DNA of 64,000 nucleotides. Source: Flagellimonas yonaguniensis (lineage in GTDB: Bacteria; Bacteroidota; Bacteroidia; Flavobacteriales; Flavobacteriaceae). The notes beneath the pieces were generated by a model. It was given only the letters and a program-made list of their open reading frames with translations, was not told the origin of the DNA and did not search any database. The stretch is taken from assembly GCF_029193885.1 (NCBI RefSeq), contig NZ_JARFVB010000009.1:1-64000 (forward strand), in the 5' to 3' direction. Position numbers and translations under genes: made by a program. The first letter of the stretch is position 1. Every line of letters begins with the position of its first letter. Positions 34,232 to 44,317 of this stretch are shown piece by piece.

Positions 34232-35971
34232 TCAAATAATCAACCTAACACCCCCTAATTCTTCAACTCTGTAGGGAAAATGATCCCCTGGAGAGCCTAT
34301 GAACATAAAATTAACTGGAATATTCCAATCTTTTGATAGTTTGTGAATCAATTCAGGACCAAACTCTTCCTGTAATTCAATAAACTCGATTTCTATATCA
34401 GGGTACTCTCTGTCTAGGACCTCTATATCAGAGATAAGTCGTGGGGATATTTTTGCTTCCTTATCCAAAGCTGATACAATTTTTAATTTTTTGGTATGCT
34501 CATTTTTCTGGATGTAAAGCATTACCTTGTTTAAATTGGCAACATTGTCACCTTTGGTAAAATACACAAATTCCTGTGAATTTATTCTATTGATAACCCT
34601 AAGAATACGGCGATTGGAATGTTTTAAAAATTGTTGGATAGGGTTGAGAATGTACTTGATTATCTGAAGTATTACTTTAAGAAGAAGAGTTCTGTTTAAC
34701 ATAATCAAAACAAGAAGCATAGTTGGTATGAAATACTCAAAAAACACTCCTAAATAGGCTGGATTTAAAAGGGCATTTCCAACTATGGCGACAAGCACGG
34801 CCGCAATGGCAAGTAACAATAAGGGCCATCTTGATTTTTCGGGTCTCGGCAAACTTTTCCGTCTAACCTTCAAAAGAATATTGCCTAAACCAAATAGCAC
34901 CATTACCGATAGAAAGGCAATGGTGTAAACTCCCGCCAAGGCACCTAACTCTCCTTTGGTAATCAATAATATTGATACGCACAACAAGAAAAAAACAATA
35001 GATATTCGGTAGGAACTTCCGCGCTTATTCTTTTTTAATAAAAAGGGAGGCAACACCCTGTCCAAAGTCATTCGCTCTACCAAACCGTTTACACCGATAA
35101 ATGAGGTTAGAACCGCTCCGCTTAATACTAGCGCCGCATCAATTGATATAAGAATGGACAGCCAGGACCCCCCTGAAATATTGCCCATAAATGAAAGTAG
35201 GGCCTCTTGATTCTGCTCAATGGAACTCATTGGAATGGATGCCAATGCCAAAAATGCCATCAGAGGATTGAATATTGTGACCACCACCCACATATTCCGA
35301 AGTGTTTTTGGAAAAACCCCTTGTTGTTGTTGTTCCACAAAATTTGCGGAACTTTCAAAGCCGCTAATACCTAACATGGCTGCTGAAAACCCAAAAAATA
35401 AGGCTGTGGTGACACTGCCACCTTTAACGGGGAGTCCAAAATTATCTGTAAAAACATCCCATCCCGTATTCATTAAGTATATCCCAACAAATGCGGATAA
35501 AAGTATTAATGAGAACAGGTGAAACAAAAAAATCGTGATTGCAACCTTTGAAGATTCTGTTATTCCCATTATGGTTAACCCCATGAATATTGCCAGCAAA
35601 ACAATGGTGGTTAGAATTATGGGCAAGTTACCGAGTAAGGTATGTGCGTAGTGCATTGCTTCGTTGGCAGAAATAACAGCAGTTGCCATATAGGACAATA
35701 AGGTGAGCGTTGCTGCCAAGGAAGCCATTGATTTGCTTGTTGTGTTGAGCAAAGCATTGTACGCTCCACCATTTAGGGGCAACGCTCCAACCACTTCTCC
35801 ATATATTTTTCTAAACAGGAACAGCACCACCCCTACCATTAAAAGAGCTATCCAGGCATATTGACCTGAATAAATTATGGCCAGTGCAGATACATATAAA
35901 CAAGAAGAACTGATGTCATTTCCAGAAATAGCGGTAGCGGCAAGCTGATTTAGTTTGTTTTTCTGTGACAT
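34232..35971 (-). CDS. APC-superfamily permease with a soluble C-terminal domain
   Basis: 579 residues. About 12 membrane helices occupy residues 12-430, with the family block FFGFSAAMLGISGFESSANFVEQQQQGVFPKTLRNMW. An extra C-terminal cytosolic part of about 130 residues (NPIQQFLKHSNRRILRVINRINSQEFVYFTKGDN ... VRLII) contains a helix-strand alternation like a small alpha/beta domain, perhaps regulatory. This longer form is unlike its neighbour at 32843. Substrate unknown. It lies 66 bp upstream of the shorter permease, and the two may be co-expressed. Confidence 0.85.
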   Translation of the reverse strand: MSQKNKLNQLAATAISGNDISSSCLYVSALAIIYSGQYAWIALLMVGVVLFLFRKIYGEVVGALPLNGGAYNALLNTTSKSMASLAATLTLLSYMATAVISANEAMHYAHTLLGNLPIILTTIVLLAIFMGLTIMGITESSKVAITIFLFHLFSLILLSAFVGIYLMNTGWDVFTDNFGLPVKGGSVTTALFFGFSAAMLGISGFESSANFVEQQQQGVFPKTLRNMWVVVTIFNPLMAFLALASIPMSSIEQNQEALLSFMGNISGGSWLSILISIDAALVLSGAVLTSFIGVNGLVERMTLDRVLPPFLLKKNKRGSSYRISIVFFLLCVSILLITKGELGALAGVYTIAFLSVMVLFGLGNILLKVRRKSLPRPEKSRWPLLLLAIAAVLVAIVGNALLNPAYLGVFFEYFIPTMLLVLIMLNRTLLLKVILQIIKYILNPIQQFLKHSNRRILRVINRINSQEFVYFTKGDNVANLNKVMLYIQKNEHTKKLKIVSALDKEAKISPRLISDIEVLDREYPDIEIEFIELQEEFGPELIHKLSKDWNIPVNFMFIGSPGDHFPYRVEELGGVRLII

Positions 35972-36261
35972 TTAGGCGATTTAATTCATTTGTATTTTGG
36001 AATTGAGTGTATTAATAATTTCCATCTAGCCACAGCGGGAATTACACCTTAAATGTAGCAAATAACTTGTTGCATTCAAATTTGCCACACAAAATTGAGA
36101 GGCTGTGAAACCAATAAATTCCGGAGCACTTCTTTTTTGAATTACATGGTAGAGTCCAGTTGCTACCATTACAACGGGATGTTCATAACATCGTTGACAA
36201 CTATTGCTCTATTTAAAAGTGTGCGGTCGATCATTCTGTAATTTTATTGAAAACCACAACC

Positions 36262-36675
36262 ATGGATTCACAATCCGACAGTAGATTGGACATCCGTCCA
36301 AGCATTCCCGAGTCACATTTTAACAACCAAATGGGGTTTGATGAGCATTTTCAGAATAAGACCCTTCGTCCCGTAATCAAACTCCAAAACTATTTATTGG
36401 TAGAGGCTTTCAAGAATTATGCGAACAAGCATAAAGGGGGTTTCTACGAACTTTCTTTGGAGAAAAAGCTCCACTACATTGAGCGGGCCATCCAAAAGGA
36501 CATCAAATTCAGGAATTCCCTAAAGGGAATGATCATTGGCCAGTTTACCGTGGAAGAGTACCGGGATTATATCACCAATTCTTCTGCATTGAACAAAAGA
36601 ATGATGAATATGGTGGTGGAACGCTTAAAAGATCAAATACAGCTTTTGGAGGAGGAAGCCCTATTCCAAAATTGA
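36262..36675 (+). CDS. Conserved hypothetical protein, 137 aa
   Basis: ATG at 36262; a TTG 15 nt upstream is a weaker alternative. The chain is soluble and predicted mostly helical: an N-terminal acidic stretch, LRPVIKLQNYLLVEAFKNYANKHKGGFYELSLEKKLHYIERAIQKD in the middle and a coiled-coil-like C-terminus (ERLKDQIQLLEEEALF). No domain recognised. Its stop overlaps the convergent DUF2461 stop by 15 nt. Confidence 0.65.
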   Translation: MDSQSDSRLDIRPSIPESHFNNQMGFDEHFQNKTLRPVIKLQNYLLVEAFKNYANKHKGGFYELSLEKKLHYIERAIQKDIKFRNSLKGMIIGQFTVEEYRDYITNSSALNKRMMNMVVERLKDQIQLLEEEALFQN

Positions 36676-37344
36676 TTCCCCGTTTAAATTTGTGGTAAGG
36701 ATATCGCTCATTAGGTCAAAATAAGGGCGTATGGCCTTGTACGACTCATCCACTTCGTCCAGAAATGATGGGGACAGGACTTCTTTGTCCGATAGATTAT
36801 GCATAAATACAAACTGTTTTTTTCGAATCAGGTCGATGTCCGGGTGCTCTTTATCAAATCCTTTTGGCGCTGTTTTCACTTCGTCCCCTTGTAATTCCCC
36901 CCAAACGGTTTTCAATTTTTTTTGGTTGATGACTTCACGAAATTCGTCAGCATCCATCTCGAATTCTTTTCTGATACGAAATAGATCTTCCTTGTTCGGT
37001 GCCCAGAACCCTGCCGCTAAAAAAGATTCGCCTGGTTTTATATGAATATAATAACCGCCTCTTAGGTGCGCGCCCAATCTGGAAAAGAATCCAGCAAAAT
37101 GGTTTTTGTACGGGGTTTTGTCCTTGGAAAAACGAACATCACGGTAAATACGGAACAACTTCATTTTCTCAATCTCATCATGATGGTTCAGATTGAGCTT
37201 GACTGCCTCAAGAAATGCCTTGACTTCGGATTGATGCTTTTTGAATTCGGGCTTATGAGCTTCAAACCAATCCCGATTGTTGTTGTTTTTCAACTCGTTC
37301 AAATAATCAAAAACTTCTTTGGAAATCGTAATATTGTTACCCAT
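36661..37344 (-). CDS. DUF2461 family protein
   Basis: 227 residues. The DUF2461 pattern is recognisable: LKNNNNRDWFEAHKPEFKKHQSEVKAFLEAV, then LFRIYRDVRFSKDKTPYKNHFAGFFSRLG and GYYIHIKPGESFLAAGFWAPN. The family has no known activity. It diverges from cysE with about 90 bp between start codons. Confidence 0.9.
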   Translation of the reverse strand: MGNNITISKEVFDYLNELKNNNNRDWFEAHKPEFKKHQSEVKAFLEAVKLNLNHHDEIEKMKLFRIYRDVRFSKDKTPYKNHFAGFFSRLGAHLRGGYYIHIKPGESFLAAGFWAPNKEDLFRIRKEFEMDADEFREVINQKKLKTVWGELQGDEVKTAPKGFDKEHPDIDLIRKKQFVFMHNLSDKEVLSPSFLDEVDESYKAIRPYFDLMSDILTTNLNGESILE

Positions 37345-37436
37345 TAGTAGCTAAAATGTTATTTTTAAACTAAAGTTAGCCTTTTATACCTTCGCACGGT
37401 AAGGATTTGTCTAATTTTAAGACAATACAGAGCAGT

Positions 37437-38228
37437 ATGGACAAGGACAAAATCATCGCCGAACTCAACAGGCACAAAAAACTGCCCTATCTGGATTACA
37501 GGTTGAAGCAGGAAACCGAAGATTTCACGGATACATTATTTTACACCTTATTCGATGCCAACACCCCAGTTGCCGTCAACTTGGAGCTGTTGGAGAAAAA
37601 GTTCAATACGTTGATGGACATGGCGTGTTGGGATTTGGAAAAACCCAATGAAGAACTCTGGGGAAACTATGTTGCCCATCTGCCCCAAATTTTGGAAAAC
37701 TTGAATCTGGACGCAGAGGCGATATTGAATTGTGACCCCGCCTCACTTTCCTTACAAGAAATTTATATGGCCTACCCTGGCTTTTATGCCATAGCCATAT
37801 ATAGATTGGCGCACGAACTCTATGAAGAAGGTGTGCCATTGATTCCACGGATGATGACAGAATATGCACATAGACAAACTGGCGTGGACATCAACCCTGG
37901 GGCCAAGATCGGAAAATCCTTTTTCATAGATCACGCCACGGGTGTTGTTATTGGAGAAACCGCAGTAATCCACGATAATGTGAAAATTTACCAAGGTGTT
38001 ACTTTGGGAGCGCTATACGTGGCCAAAAATTTGGAGAAGACCAAACGCCATCCCACCATCGAAAACAACGTTACCATTTATGCCAACGCCACTATTTTGG
38101 GTGGAGAAACAGTCGTGGGTGCAAATTCCGTCATTGGTGGTAATGCTTGGATCACTTCGTCTGTTCCTGCCAACTCAACCGTTTATCATAAACCAGAAAT
38201 AAAAATAAAGACAATCCCAAATGTCTAA
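37437..38228 (+). CDS. cysE: Serine O-acetyltransferase
   Basis: 263 residues from the ATG at 37437; an in-frame TTG 30 nt upstream is less likely. Acetylates L-serine to O-acetylserine for cysteine synthesis. The N-terminal helical domain is followed by a left-handed beta helix: [43 protein letters not shown], with the catalytic His in the IDHATG turn, and the hexapeptide repeats [34 protein letters not shown]. Length is typical of the longer flavobacterial form. Its stop overlaps the cysM start by 8 nt (ATGTCTAA), coupling the two. A near-promoter TACCTTCG lies at 37387-37394. Confidence 0.95.
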   Translation: MDKDKIIAELNRHKKLPYLDYRLKQETEDFTDTLFYTLFDANTPVAVNLELLEKKFNTLMDMACWDLEKPNEELWGNYVAHLPQILENLNLDAEAILNCDPASLSLQEIYMAYPGFYAIAIYRLAHELYEEGVPLIPRMMTEYAHRQTGVDINPGAKIGKSFFIDHATGVVIGETAVIHDNVKIYQGVTLGALYVAKNLEKTKRHPTIENNVTIYANATILGGETVVGANSVIGGNAWITSSVPANSTVYHKPEIKIKTIPNV

Positions 38229-39105
38229 CAGCATACTAGACCTTATAGGAAACACCCCGATGGTGGAATCCAAAGTATTGAATACCAATCCAAACGTAAA
38301 AATTCTTTTTAAACTCGAAGGGAACAATCCAGGTGGAAGTGTAAAGGACAGACCTGCATACAATATGATCAAAAGCGGGCTCGAACGTGGTGATTTTACG
38401 AAGGAAACTAAACTGATCGAAGCCACAAGTGGAAATACAGGCATTGGATTGGCCATGATTGCCGGCCTTTTTGGGCTCGATATGGAACTCGTAATGCCCG
38501 AAAACTCTACCAAGGAACGCGTGCAGACCATGAAGGCCTATGGAGCAAAGGTCACTTTAACACCTGCTGACGTGGGCATTGAAGGCGCTCGTGATTATGC
38601 TGAAGCCAAAGTTAAGGAAGAAGGTTTTAAAATGTTGAACCAATTTTCCAATGAAGACAATTGGAAGGCGCATTACAAAACCACTGGCCCTGAAATTTGG
38701 AGGGATACCAATGGGGAAATCACCCATTTTGTATCCAGCATGGGGACCACGGGAACCATAATGGGAACTTCAACCTATTTGAAGGAGCAGAATCCCAATA
38801 TACAAATTGTGGGCGTCCAGCCTACCGATGATTCCAAAATACCAGGTATACGCAAGTGGCCGAAAGAATACCTTCCAAAAATCTTTAATCCGTCCAAAGT
38901 GGATACCGTAATGGAGGTCAGTGAGCAAGATGCTACGGAAATGGCGAAACGTTTGGCTAAAGAAGAAGGCATATTCTCAGGGATGAGTAGTGGCGGAGCC
39001 GCTACCATTGCGTTACGTCTGGCTGAAACTTTGGAAAGCGGAACCATTGTGTCCATTGTTTGTGATCGTGGGGATCGCTATTTGTCCTCAGATCTTTTTG
39101 AGTAG
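38221..39105 (+). CDS. cysM: Cysteine synthase (O-acetylserine sulfhydrylase B)
   Basis: 294 residues, fold type II PLP enzyme making cysteine from O-acetylserine and sulfide or thiosulfate. The PLP lysine is Lys42 in [11 protein letters not shown], followed by [12 protein letters not shown] and the phosphate loop [14 protein letters not shown]. The absence of the cysK-specific extended loop, together with the [12 protein letters not shown] form, places it nearer CysM. Its gene is translationally coupled to cysE, giving a compact serine-to-cysteine unit. Confidence 0.93.
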   Translation: MSNSILDLIGNTPMVESKVLNTNPNVKILFKLEGNNPGGSVKDRPAYNMIKSGLERGDFTKETKLIEATSGNTGIGLAMIAGLFGLDMELVMPENSTKERVQTMKAYGAKVTLTPADVGIEGARDYAEAKVKEEGFKMLNQFSNEDNWKAHYKTTGPEIWRDTNGEITHFVSSMGTTGTIMGTSTYLKEQNPNIQIVGVQPTDDSKIPGIRKWPKEYLPKIFNPSKVDTVMEVSEQDATEMAKRLAKEEGIFSGMSSGGAATIALRLAETLESGTIVSIVCDRGDRYLSSDLFE

Positions 39106-39253
39106 ACAAATCATTTTACATATCAGTTTTTTGGACTTTCATGTCGGATTTTTCGCATTATCCAACATTGTTTGCGGGTCATCGATTTCTTTGAAATAGT
39201 CTTTACAAAAGCCCGTTCTTTAAACTATCAAAGTCCCAAATTCTCAAATTAAT

Positions 39254-39736
39254 ATGAATACCCTGTCAAAGATCATTACGTGGAAAAGAAATATACTGGC
39301 CAGTTCGGTTGTGTTGATTATCTTGATCGTTCTCAGCTTTTACGGTGTCTATACCAATCAATTTTACTTTCTAAAGGCTGATAACTATATATTTCCAGTA
39401 CTAAGTTCTGTCCACTTTTTATATCTATACGTGGTGTGGTTCAAAATTACCGAAGATGAGTTGCCAGACCCTAAAATGCGAAATATAGAGTATGTACTTT
39501 ACGCCATTATGATTGTATATATCTTTAAGGTATATGACAGTGTTATGGTTTTGAATTCAATAGACCTGTACGGACAGCATATAATTCCAGCGACTTTTAA
39601 ACCAATAGCCACCCTATCCGTGGTACTATACAGTATTTTGCCCATTTTAACGCTTTATACTTTTTGGTTGAGAAAACGTTATGTTGGCATCTACAATTTT
39701 GAAAACTACAACGACAACCTGAATATTTGGCAATAG
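39254..39736 (+). CDS. Hypothetical four-helix membrane protein
   Basis: 160 residues with four predicted transmembrane segments, at about 14-32, 48-64, 78-97 and 119-141. No family recognised. It lies about 150 bp after cysM and converges with the AAA gene, whose stop codon is 1 bp away. The DNA is more AT-rich than its neighbours. Confidence 0.65.
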   Translation: MNTLSKIITWKRNILASSVVLIILIVLSFYGVYTNQFYFLKADNYIFPVLSSVHFLYLYVVWFKITEDELPDPKMRNIEYVLYAIMIVYIFKVYDSVMVLNSIDLYGQHIIPATFKPIATLSVVLYSILPILTLYTFWLRKRYVGIYNFENYNDNLNIWQ

Positions 39737-39737
39737 G

Positions 39738-41207
39738 TTACAGGCCTCGGATGTAACTTCCGTAAAGATCCTTAAACTGGTAACCTTGATGAAAGCGATG
39801 TTTGCTCAATTTTTTATGGGCAACCAATCCCCAAAGCACCAGTTCCTTTAGGAAATACGAATCCTCTTTTGAAACTTCTGGCTGATATTCTTTCATGAGA
39901 TTATTGAGCGGACCGATGGAATCCAACTTGGACTTGTAGTCCTCCTCTTTTTCATCGTCCAAAAGGTCAAAACCTTCTCCATCAAAGAACCAACTGACCA
40001 ATTCATCGTATTCGTTTTCCTCCTCCTTTCGCTGTAGTTTTTCAATCTTTGGGAAGTAATTGGGGAATAATGATTTTGTGGCATCTTCAATGAGGTTCTC
40101 TGCGACTGTACCTGCGCCTTCTTGTTCTCCTTCATACACCAACTCAATTTTGCCTGTAATAGATGGCACTACGCCCATAAAATCACTCAAACGAACCGTA
40201 GTTTTTTTATTTCCAGCAACAATGGCTCTACGCTCGGCGGTACTCAATAAATTTTCAAAGGCCGTGATGCTCATACGGGCACTTACACCACTTTTGGCAT
40301 CCACATAATCACTGTTTCTGGCCTCAAAACTGATTTGTTCCAATAAGTCCATCGCTATTTCCGGTACATACACAAATTCAGACTGACGTTTGTCGAGTTG
40401 CGCTTCTTGCTTGGTAATTTTCTTTGCAATTTCAATACTTTCCGGATAGTGGGTTAAAATCTGGGAGCCGATTCTGTCTTTTAATGGAGTTACAATACTT
40501 CCTCGGTTGGTGTAATCTTCAGGATTTGCTGTAAACACAAACTGGATGTCCAAATGCAACCTGAGCTTAAACCCGCGAATTTGTATATCGCCCTCTTGCA
40601 GTATATTGAACAAAGCCACTTGAATTCTTGCTTGAAGGTCAGGAAGCTCATTGATCACAAAAATACAACGGTTGGCCCTTGGTATCATACCAAAATGGAT
40701 AACTCGATCGTCCGCGTAGGACAATTTAAGATTGGCCGCTTTGATCGGATCCACATCTCCAATCAAATCTGCTACAGTGACATCTGGTGTGGCCAACTTT
40801 TCATAGAAACGTTCGCTCCGGTGCACCCAAGTTATGGGAGTGTCATCTCCCTTTTCTTTAATAAGCTCTGTGGCATATCTTGAAATAGGGTCCAATGGGT
40901 CATCATGGATTTCGGAGCCTTCAACAATGGGCATCCATTCGTCCAGCAGTTCCACCATTAAACGGGCCAAGCGTGTTTTTGCCTGTCCTCTCAATCCCAA
41001 TAAATTAATATTGTGACGAGATAAAATAGCTCTTTCCAATTCAGGAATCACGGAGTTTTCATAACCCCAAACACCCTCGAACACCTGTTCTCCCTTGGAT
41101 ATTTTTTCCAACAGATTTTCCCTGAGTTCGTCCTTGATGCTTTTGCTTGTATATCCTGCGGATTTAAGTTCGCCGAGTGTTCTAATGTAGGTATGGTCCA
41201 ATTTCAT
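39738..41207 (-). CDS. AAA ATPase, Mg-chelatase I / MoxR-like
   Basis: 489 residues. Walker A is GLRGQAKT at 71-78, Walker B is CIFVINELPDL near 180, and the region LDIQFVFTANPEDYTNRGSIVTPLKDRIGSQI holds the sensor I motif and the chelatase-like loop. A large C-terminal part (about 290-489) with SARMSITAFENLLSTAERRAIV resembles the lid of magnesium-chelatase ATPases. Partner of the vWA protein 8 bp upstream. Such pairs act as molecular chaperones or metal-insertion machines; the client is unknown here. Confidence 0.86.
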   Translation of the reverse strand: MKLDHTYIRTLGELKSAGYTSKSIKDELRENLLEKISKGEQVFEGVWGYENSVIPELERAILSRHNINLLGLRGQAKTRLARLMVELLDEWMPIVEGSEIHDDPLDPISRYATELIKEKGDDTPITWVHRSERFYEKLATPDVTVADLIGDVDPIKAANLKLSYADDRVIHFGMIPRANRCIFVINELPDLQARIQVALFNILQEGDIQIRGFKLRLHLDIQFVFTANPEDYTNRGSIVTPLKDRIGSQILTHYPESIEIAKKITKQEAQLDKRQSEFVYVPEIAMDLLEQISFEARNSDYVDAKSGVSARMSITAFENLLSTAERRAIVAGNKKTTVRLSDFMGVVPSITGKIELVYEGEQEGAGTVAENLIEDATKSLFPNYFPKIEKLQRKEEENEYDELVSWFFDGEGFDLLDDEKEEDYKSKLDSIGPLNNLMKEYQPEVSKEDSYFLKELVLWGLVAHKKLSKHRFHQGYQFKDLYGSYIRGL

Positions 41208-41215
41208 ACGTTGTG

Positions 41216-42382
41216 TTATCCTTTTATTCTTCTTTTTCTGTTTTGCTCATAATCTTCAAAAATCATTTCGCCCAAACCTTTTAGGCCTGTGTAAAAGGCT
41301 TTTCCTTTGTTGGCTTTGGTAAATTCGCGTACAAACTGCATCAGATAAGGGTCTTCTGCAATCATAAAGGTGGTTATGGGAATATGAAGTTTTCTGGCCT
41401 GTTGGGCCATAGCGTAGCATTTTTCAACAATGTATTCGTCCAATCCTACACTATTCTTGTAATAATCTCCATTCGGAAGCCTTAAACACGACGGTTTTCC
41501 ATCCGTGATCATAAAAATCTGCTTGTTGGTGTTCCGTTTTCTGCGGAGCATATCCATTGCTAGCTGCAATCCAGCTACGGTATTGGTATGGTATGGTCCC
41601 ACCTTTAAATAGGGCAAATCCTTGATGGGAATGGGCCAAGCATCGTTTCCGAACACCAAAATATCCAAGGTATCCTTTGGATAACGGGTGGTAATCAGTT
41701 CGGCGAGTGCCATTGCCACTTTTTTGGCAGGTGTGATTCTATCCTCGCCATATAAGATCATACTATGGCTGATATCAATCATTAGCACCGTGCTCATCTG
41801 GGCTTTGTATTGGGTATCTTCCACTACCAAATCCTCTTCGCTCAATGAAAAATTGTCCAACCCGTGGTTCACTTGGGCATTTTTAAGGCTTTCCGTCATG
41901 CTGATATGCTCTAACGAATCACCGAAGCGGTATTCACGGAATTCGCCCGTATGCTCGTCTCCCTTACCAGATTTTCCTGTTTTATGGTTGCCGGAACCAC
42001 TTCGTTTTATCTTTCCGAAAATTTGGTCCAAGGCCCGTTGGCGTATCATTCGTTCCAACTTGGCGGTAATGGAGAGAGTTCCACCTCCTTTTCCATTCTC
42101 ATCTCCTTCTTGTCCCTCGTCGCCCTGTGTTCCATCCATATCAAATTCCTCACGGATGTATCCTTTGGCTTTAAGGTCTTCAATAAAATCATCAATGGTG
42201 TAATCCTCATCGGTAAGCTCATATTCCTTGTCCAATTCACGGAGCCAATCCAGCGCCTCCTCCACATCGCCTGAAGTATGGGTAATAAGTTCCTGGAAAA
42301 TCTCAAAGAGTTTTTCGAACGGAGTTTGGTCCGGTGCCTCGTAATTGGTAAAACGAAACCCTTTTCTTGTGTTCATAGCCAT
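41216..42382 (-). CDS. vWA-domain protein, partner of the AAA ATPase
   Basis: 388 residues; two ATGs at 42382 and 42376 compete for the start. An N-terminal acidic helical region is followed by a glycine- and lysine-rich linker (GSGNHKTGKSGKGDEH, about 129-144), and then a vWA domain whose MIDAS is LMIDISHSM (Asp203, Ser205, Ser207). The domain order resembles the BchD/CoxE/YehP group. It is transcribed with the AAA gene just downstream. The pair could form a MoxR-type complex. Confidence 0.85.
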   Translation of the reverse strand: MAMNTRKGFRFTNYEAPDQTPFEKLFEIFQELITHTSGDVEEALDWLRELDKEYELTDEDYTIDDFIEDLKAKGYIREEFDMDGTQGDEGQEGDENGKGGGTLSITAKLERMIRQRALDQIFGKIKRSGSGNHKTGKSGKGDEHTGEFREYRFGDSLEHISMTESLKNAQVNHGLDNFSLSEEDLVVEDTQYKAQMSTVLMIDISHSMILYGEDRITPAKKVAMALAELITTRYPKDTLDILVFGNDAWPIPIKDLPYLKVGPYHTNTVAGLQLAMDMLRRKRNTNKQIFMITDGKPSCLRLPNGDYYKNSVGLDEYIVEKCYAMAQQARKLHIPITTFMIAEDPYLMQFVREFTKANKGKAFYTGLKGLGEMIFEDYEQNRKRRIKG

Positions 42383-42445
42383 TACATAAATTTACGGCAT
42401 TTCACTGTAACGACTATGGCTTTAGAAAAAACTTAACGGATTTGT

Positions 42446-43042
42446 TTAATGACGTTTTTCGAGTACTTGGGCAATATCGTTCAAGGTATAGCCCTTGGCT
42501 TGAAGCAAAATAAGGTAGTGGAACAATAGATCGGCGCTCTCGTTCAAGAAAAGATCCTCGTTGTCGTCTTTGGCCTCTATTACCGTTTCCACAGCCTCTT
42601 CCCCTACTTTTTGGGCTATTTTATTGATGCCTTTTCGGAATAAGGAGGCTACATAACTGTCCGGATTTTCTTGGTCGTTCTTTCTGGATTCGATGACTCT
42701 TTCCAAGGTGGACAAAAAACCATATCCTTGAACATTTTCCTCGGCCCAGCAGGTATCGGTTCCTTTATGGCAGGTAGGTCCAACCGGGTTTACTCTTACC
42801 AAAAGCGTATCACTGTCACAATCCACTTGCATATCCACAAGGTTCAAAAAGTTGCCACTTTCCTCGCCTTTGGTCCATAAACGCTGTTTGGAACGGCTAA
42901 AAAATGTGACTTTTTGGGTTTCTTGGGTTTTTTCAAACGCCTCTTGGTTCATGTAGCCTAGCATCAACACATTTTTGGTTGTGGCATCTTGGACAATGGC
43001 TGGCACGAGTCCGTCTGAATTTTTATTGAAGTCTATTTGCAT
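42446..43042 (-). CDS. hisIE: Phosphoribosyl-AMP cyclohydrolase / phosphoribosyl-ATP pyrophosphatase
   Basis: 198 residues, the fused enzyme for histidine-pathway steps 2 and 3. The N-terminal HisI domain (about 1-108) has VLMLGYMNQEAFEKT, RLWTKGEESGN and the Zn/Mg cluster DMQVDCDSDTLLV...GPTCHKGTDTCW. The C-terminal HisE domain (about 110-198) contains LFRKGINKIAQKVGEEAVETVIEAKDDN. It is the last gene of the his operon, 2 bp after hisF. Confidence 0.96.
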   Translation of the reverse strand: MQIDFNKNSDGLVPAIVQDATTKNVLMLGYMNQEAFEKTQETQKVTFFSRSKQRLWTKGEESGNFLNLVDMQVDCDSDTLLVRVNPVGPTCHKGTDTCWAEENVQGYGFLSTLERVIESRKNDQENPDSYVASLFRKGINKIAQKVGEEAVETVIEAKDDNEDLFLNESADLLFHYLILLQAKGYTLNDIAQVLEKRH

Positions 43043-43044
43043 TA

Positions 43045-43800
43045 TTATATTCTTACAGGAATTCCTTCTCCCTTTAATTCTTCTTTGAGTGTATTGATTT
43101 CGATTTCCTTAAAATGAAAAACACTGGCAGCTAAAGCTGCATCAGCTTTTCCCTCCTTAAATGTATCCCTGAAATGGGAAATAGAACCTGCGCCACCTGA
43201 TGCGATTACCGGAATATTCAGTAAATCGGATAGTTCTGCCAGAGCTTTATTTGCAAAGCCATTTTTAGTACCATCGTGGTCCATGGAAGTGAACAAAATT
43301 TCACCAGCTCCTCGCTCTTCCACTTCTTTGGCCCATTCAAAAAGGTCCAGCTCCGTTGGAACCTTCCCTCCTACTAAATGGACTTTCCATTTGTCCTCAA
43401 TCTGTTTGGCGTCAATAGCAACAACAATACATTGCGAACCGAATTTTGCCACCAATTCATTGATCAATTCAGGTCTTTTTACTGCCGAAGAGTTGATGGA
43501 AACCTTGTCGGCACCATTTTTAAGGAGAACGTCCACATCTTCCACAGACGAAATCCCTCCTCCGACGGTAAAGGGTATGTTGATGGTCTCGGCCACATGG
43601 TAGACCAGTTCGGCCAAAGTCTTTCGCTTTTCCTCGGTGGCTGAAATATCAAGAAAAACCAATTCATCAGCACCTTCTTTGGCGTAAATGGATGCCAATT
43701 CCACGGGGTCTCCCGCGTCGCGAAGGTCCACAAAGTTGACACCTTTTACGGTACGTCCATTTTTAATATCGAGACAGGGTATGATTCTTTTTGTCAGCAT
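43045..43800 (-). CDS. hisF: Imidazole glycerol phosphate synthase, cyclase subunit
   Basis: 251 residues from the ATG at 43800; the longer frame back to 43818 only adds a tail overlapping the DinB gene. A TIM barrel: [17 protein letters not shown] holds the catalytic Asp11, and [26 protein letters not shown] and [12 protein letters not shown] are phosphate-binding loops. With HisH it makes imidazole glycerol phosphate and AICAR. It is separated from hisA by the DinB gene, which is unusual. Confidence 0.96.
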   Translation of the reverse strand: MLTKRIIPCLDIKNGRTVKGVNFVDLRDAGDPVELASIYAKEGADELVFLDISATEEKRKTLAELVYHVAETINIPFTVGGGISSVEDVDVLLKNGADKVSINSSAVKRPELINELVAKFGSQCIVVAIDAKQIEDKWKVHLVGGKVPTELDLFEWAKEVEERGAGEILFTSMDHDGTKNGFANKALAELSDLLNIPVIASGGAGSISHFRDTFKEGKADAALAASVFHFKEIEINTLKEELKGEGIPVRI

Positions 43801-43801
43801 T

Positions 43802-44317
43802 TTATTCGTTCTTGACATTCAAGTTTACCCCGGAATAAAACCCAAGGTCCTTATTCTGCAAAATTTTGGTCCAAAGTGCAATCTGTCCAGTATGATAGGA
43901 TAAATGCTCTGTAACATGGATAATGTTGCTCACACCGGAAAAGTTGAAGCCCTGAACATTTCGTTTGCGTAAAAGTTCATTTAGTGGAGCATCGTAAAAG
44001 GCTCTTTTAGCATCGGATATGGTGTTTTCCAGTTTATTGATCAATTCTTGCTTGGTATAACCCGAATCGGTTGAAAATTCCTCATCTCTTTTGCGTTCAT
44101 CCTCCAAGTTTTGTATGGAGGCAATACCGTATTGGGTAATGTTTCCACACAGATGAAGTATGAGGTTGGCAATGCTATTGCTCGATTCGTTCGGTTTTTC
44201 CCACACCTGCTCTTCTGACAACTGATCTAAACAAATTTTGATCATGCGTAGGCTTTCGTTCATGCGATACCCTGCATTCCAAACCAATTCTTCCTGAAGC
44301 TCTTTTTCCTTATCCAT
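43802..44317 (-). CDS. DinB-like protein embedded in the his operon
   Basis: 171 residues from the ATG at 44317, which overlaps the hisA stop by 8 nt; the stop lies 1 bp before hisF. The four-helix DinB/YfiT fold is visible: [55 protein letters not shown] and [23 protein letters not shown]. The His residues are the metal ligands typical of DinB_2. Family members include thiol S-transferases and metal-dependent hydrolases. Its role in histidine synthesis, if any, is unknown. Confidence 0.88.
   Translation of the reverse strand: MDKEKELQEELVWNAGYRMNESLRMIKICLDQLSEEQVWEKPNESSNSIANLILHLCGNITQYGIASIQNLEDERKRDEEFSTDSGYTKQELINKLENTISDAKRAFYDAPLNELLRKRNVQGFNFSGVSNIIHVTEHLSYHTGQIALWTKILQNKDLGFYSGVNLNVKNE

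Noticed and set aside
39106-39253. Fragment of a phosphatidylserine-synthase-like frame (FFALSNIVCGSS)
   Set aside because: Only about 15 residues resemble the family; too short to support a pseudogene.
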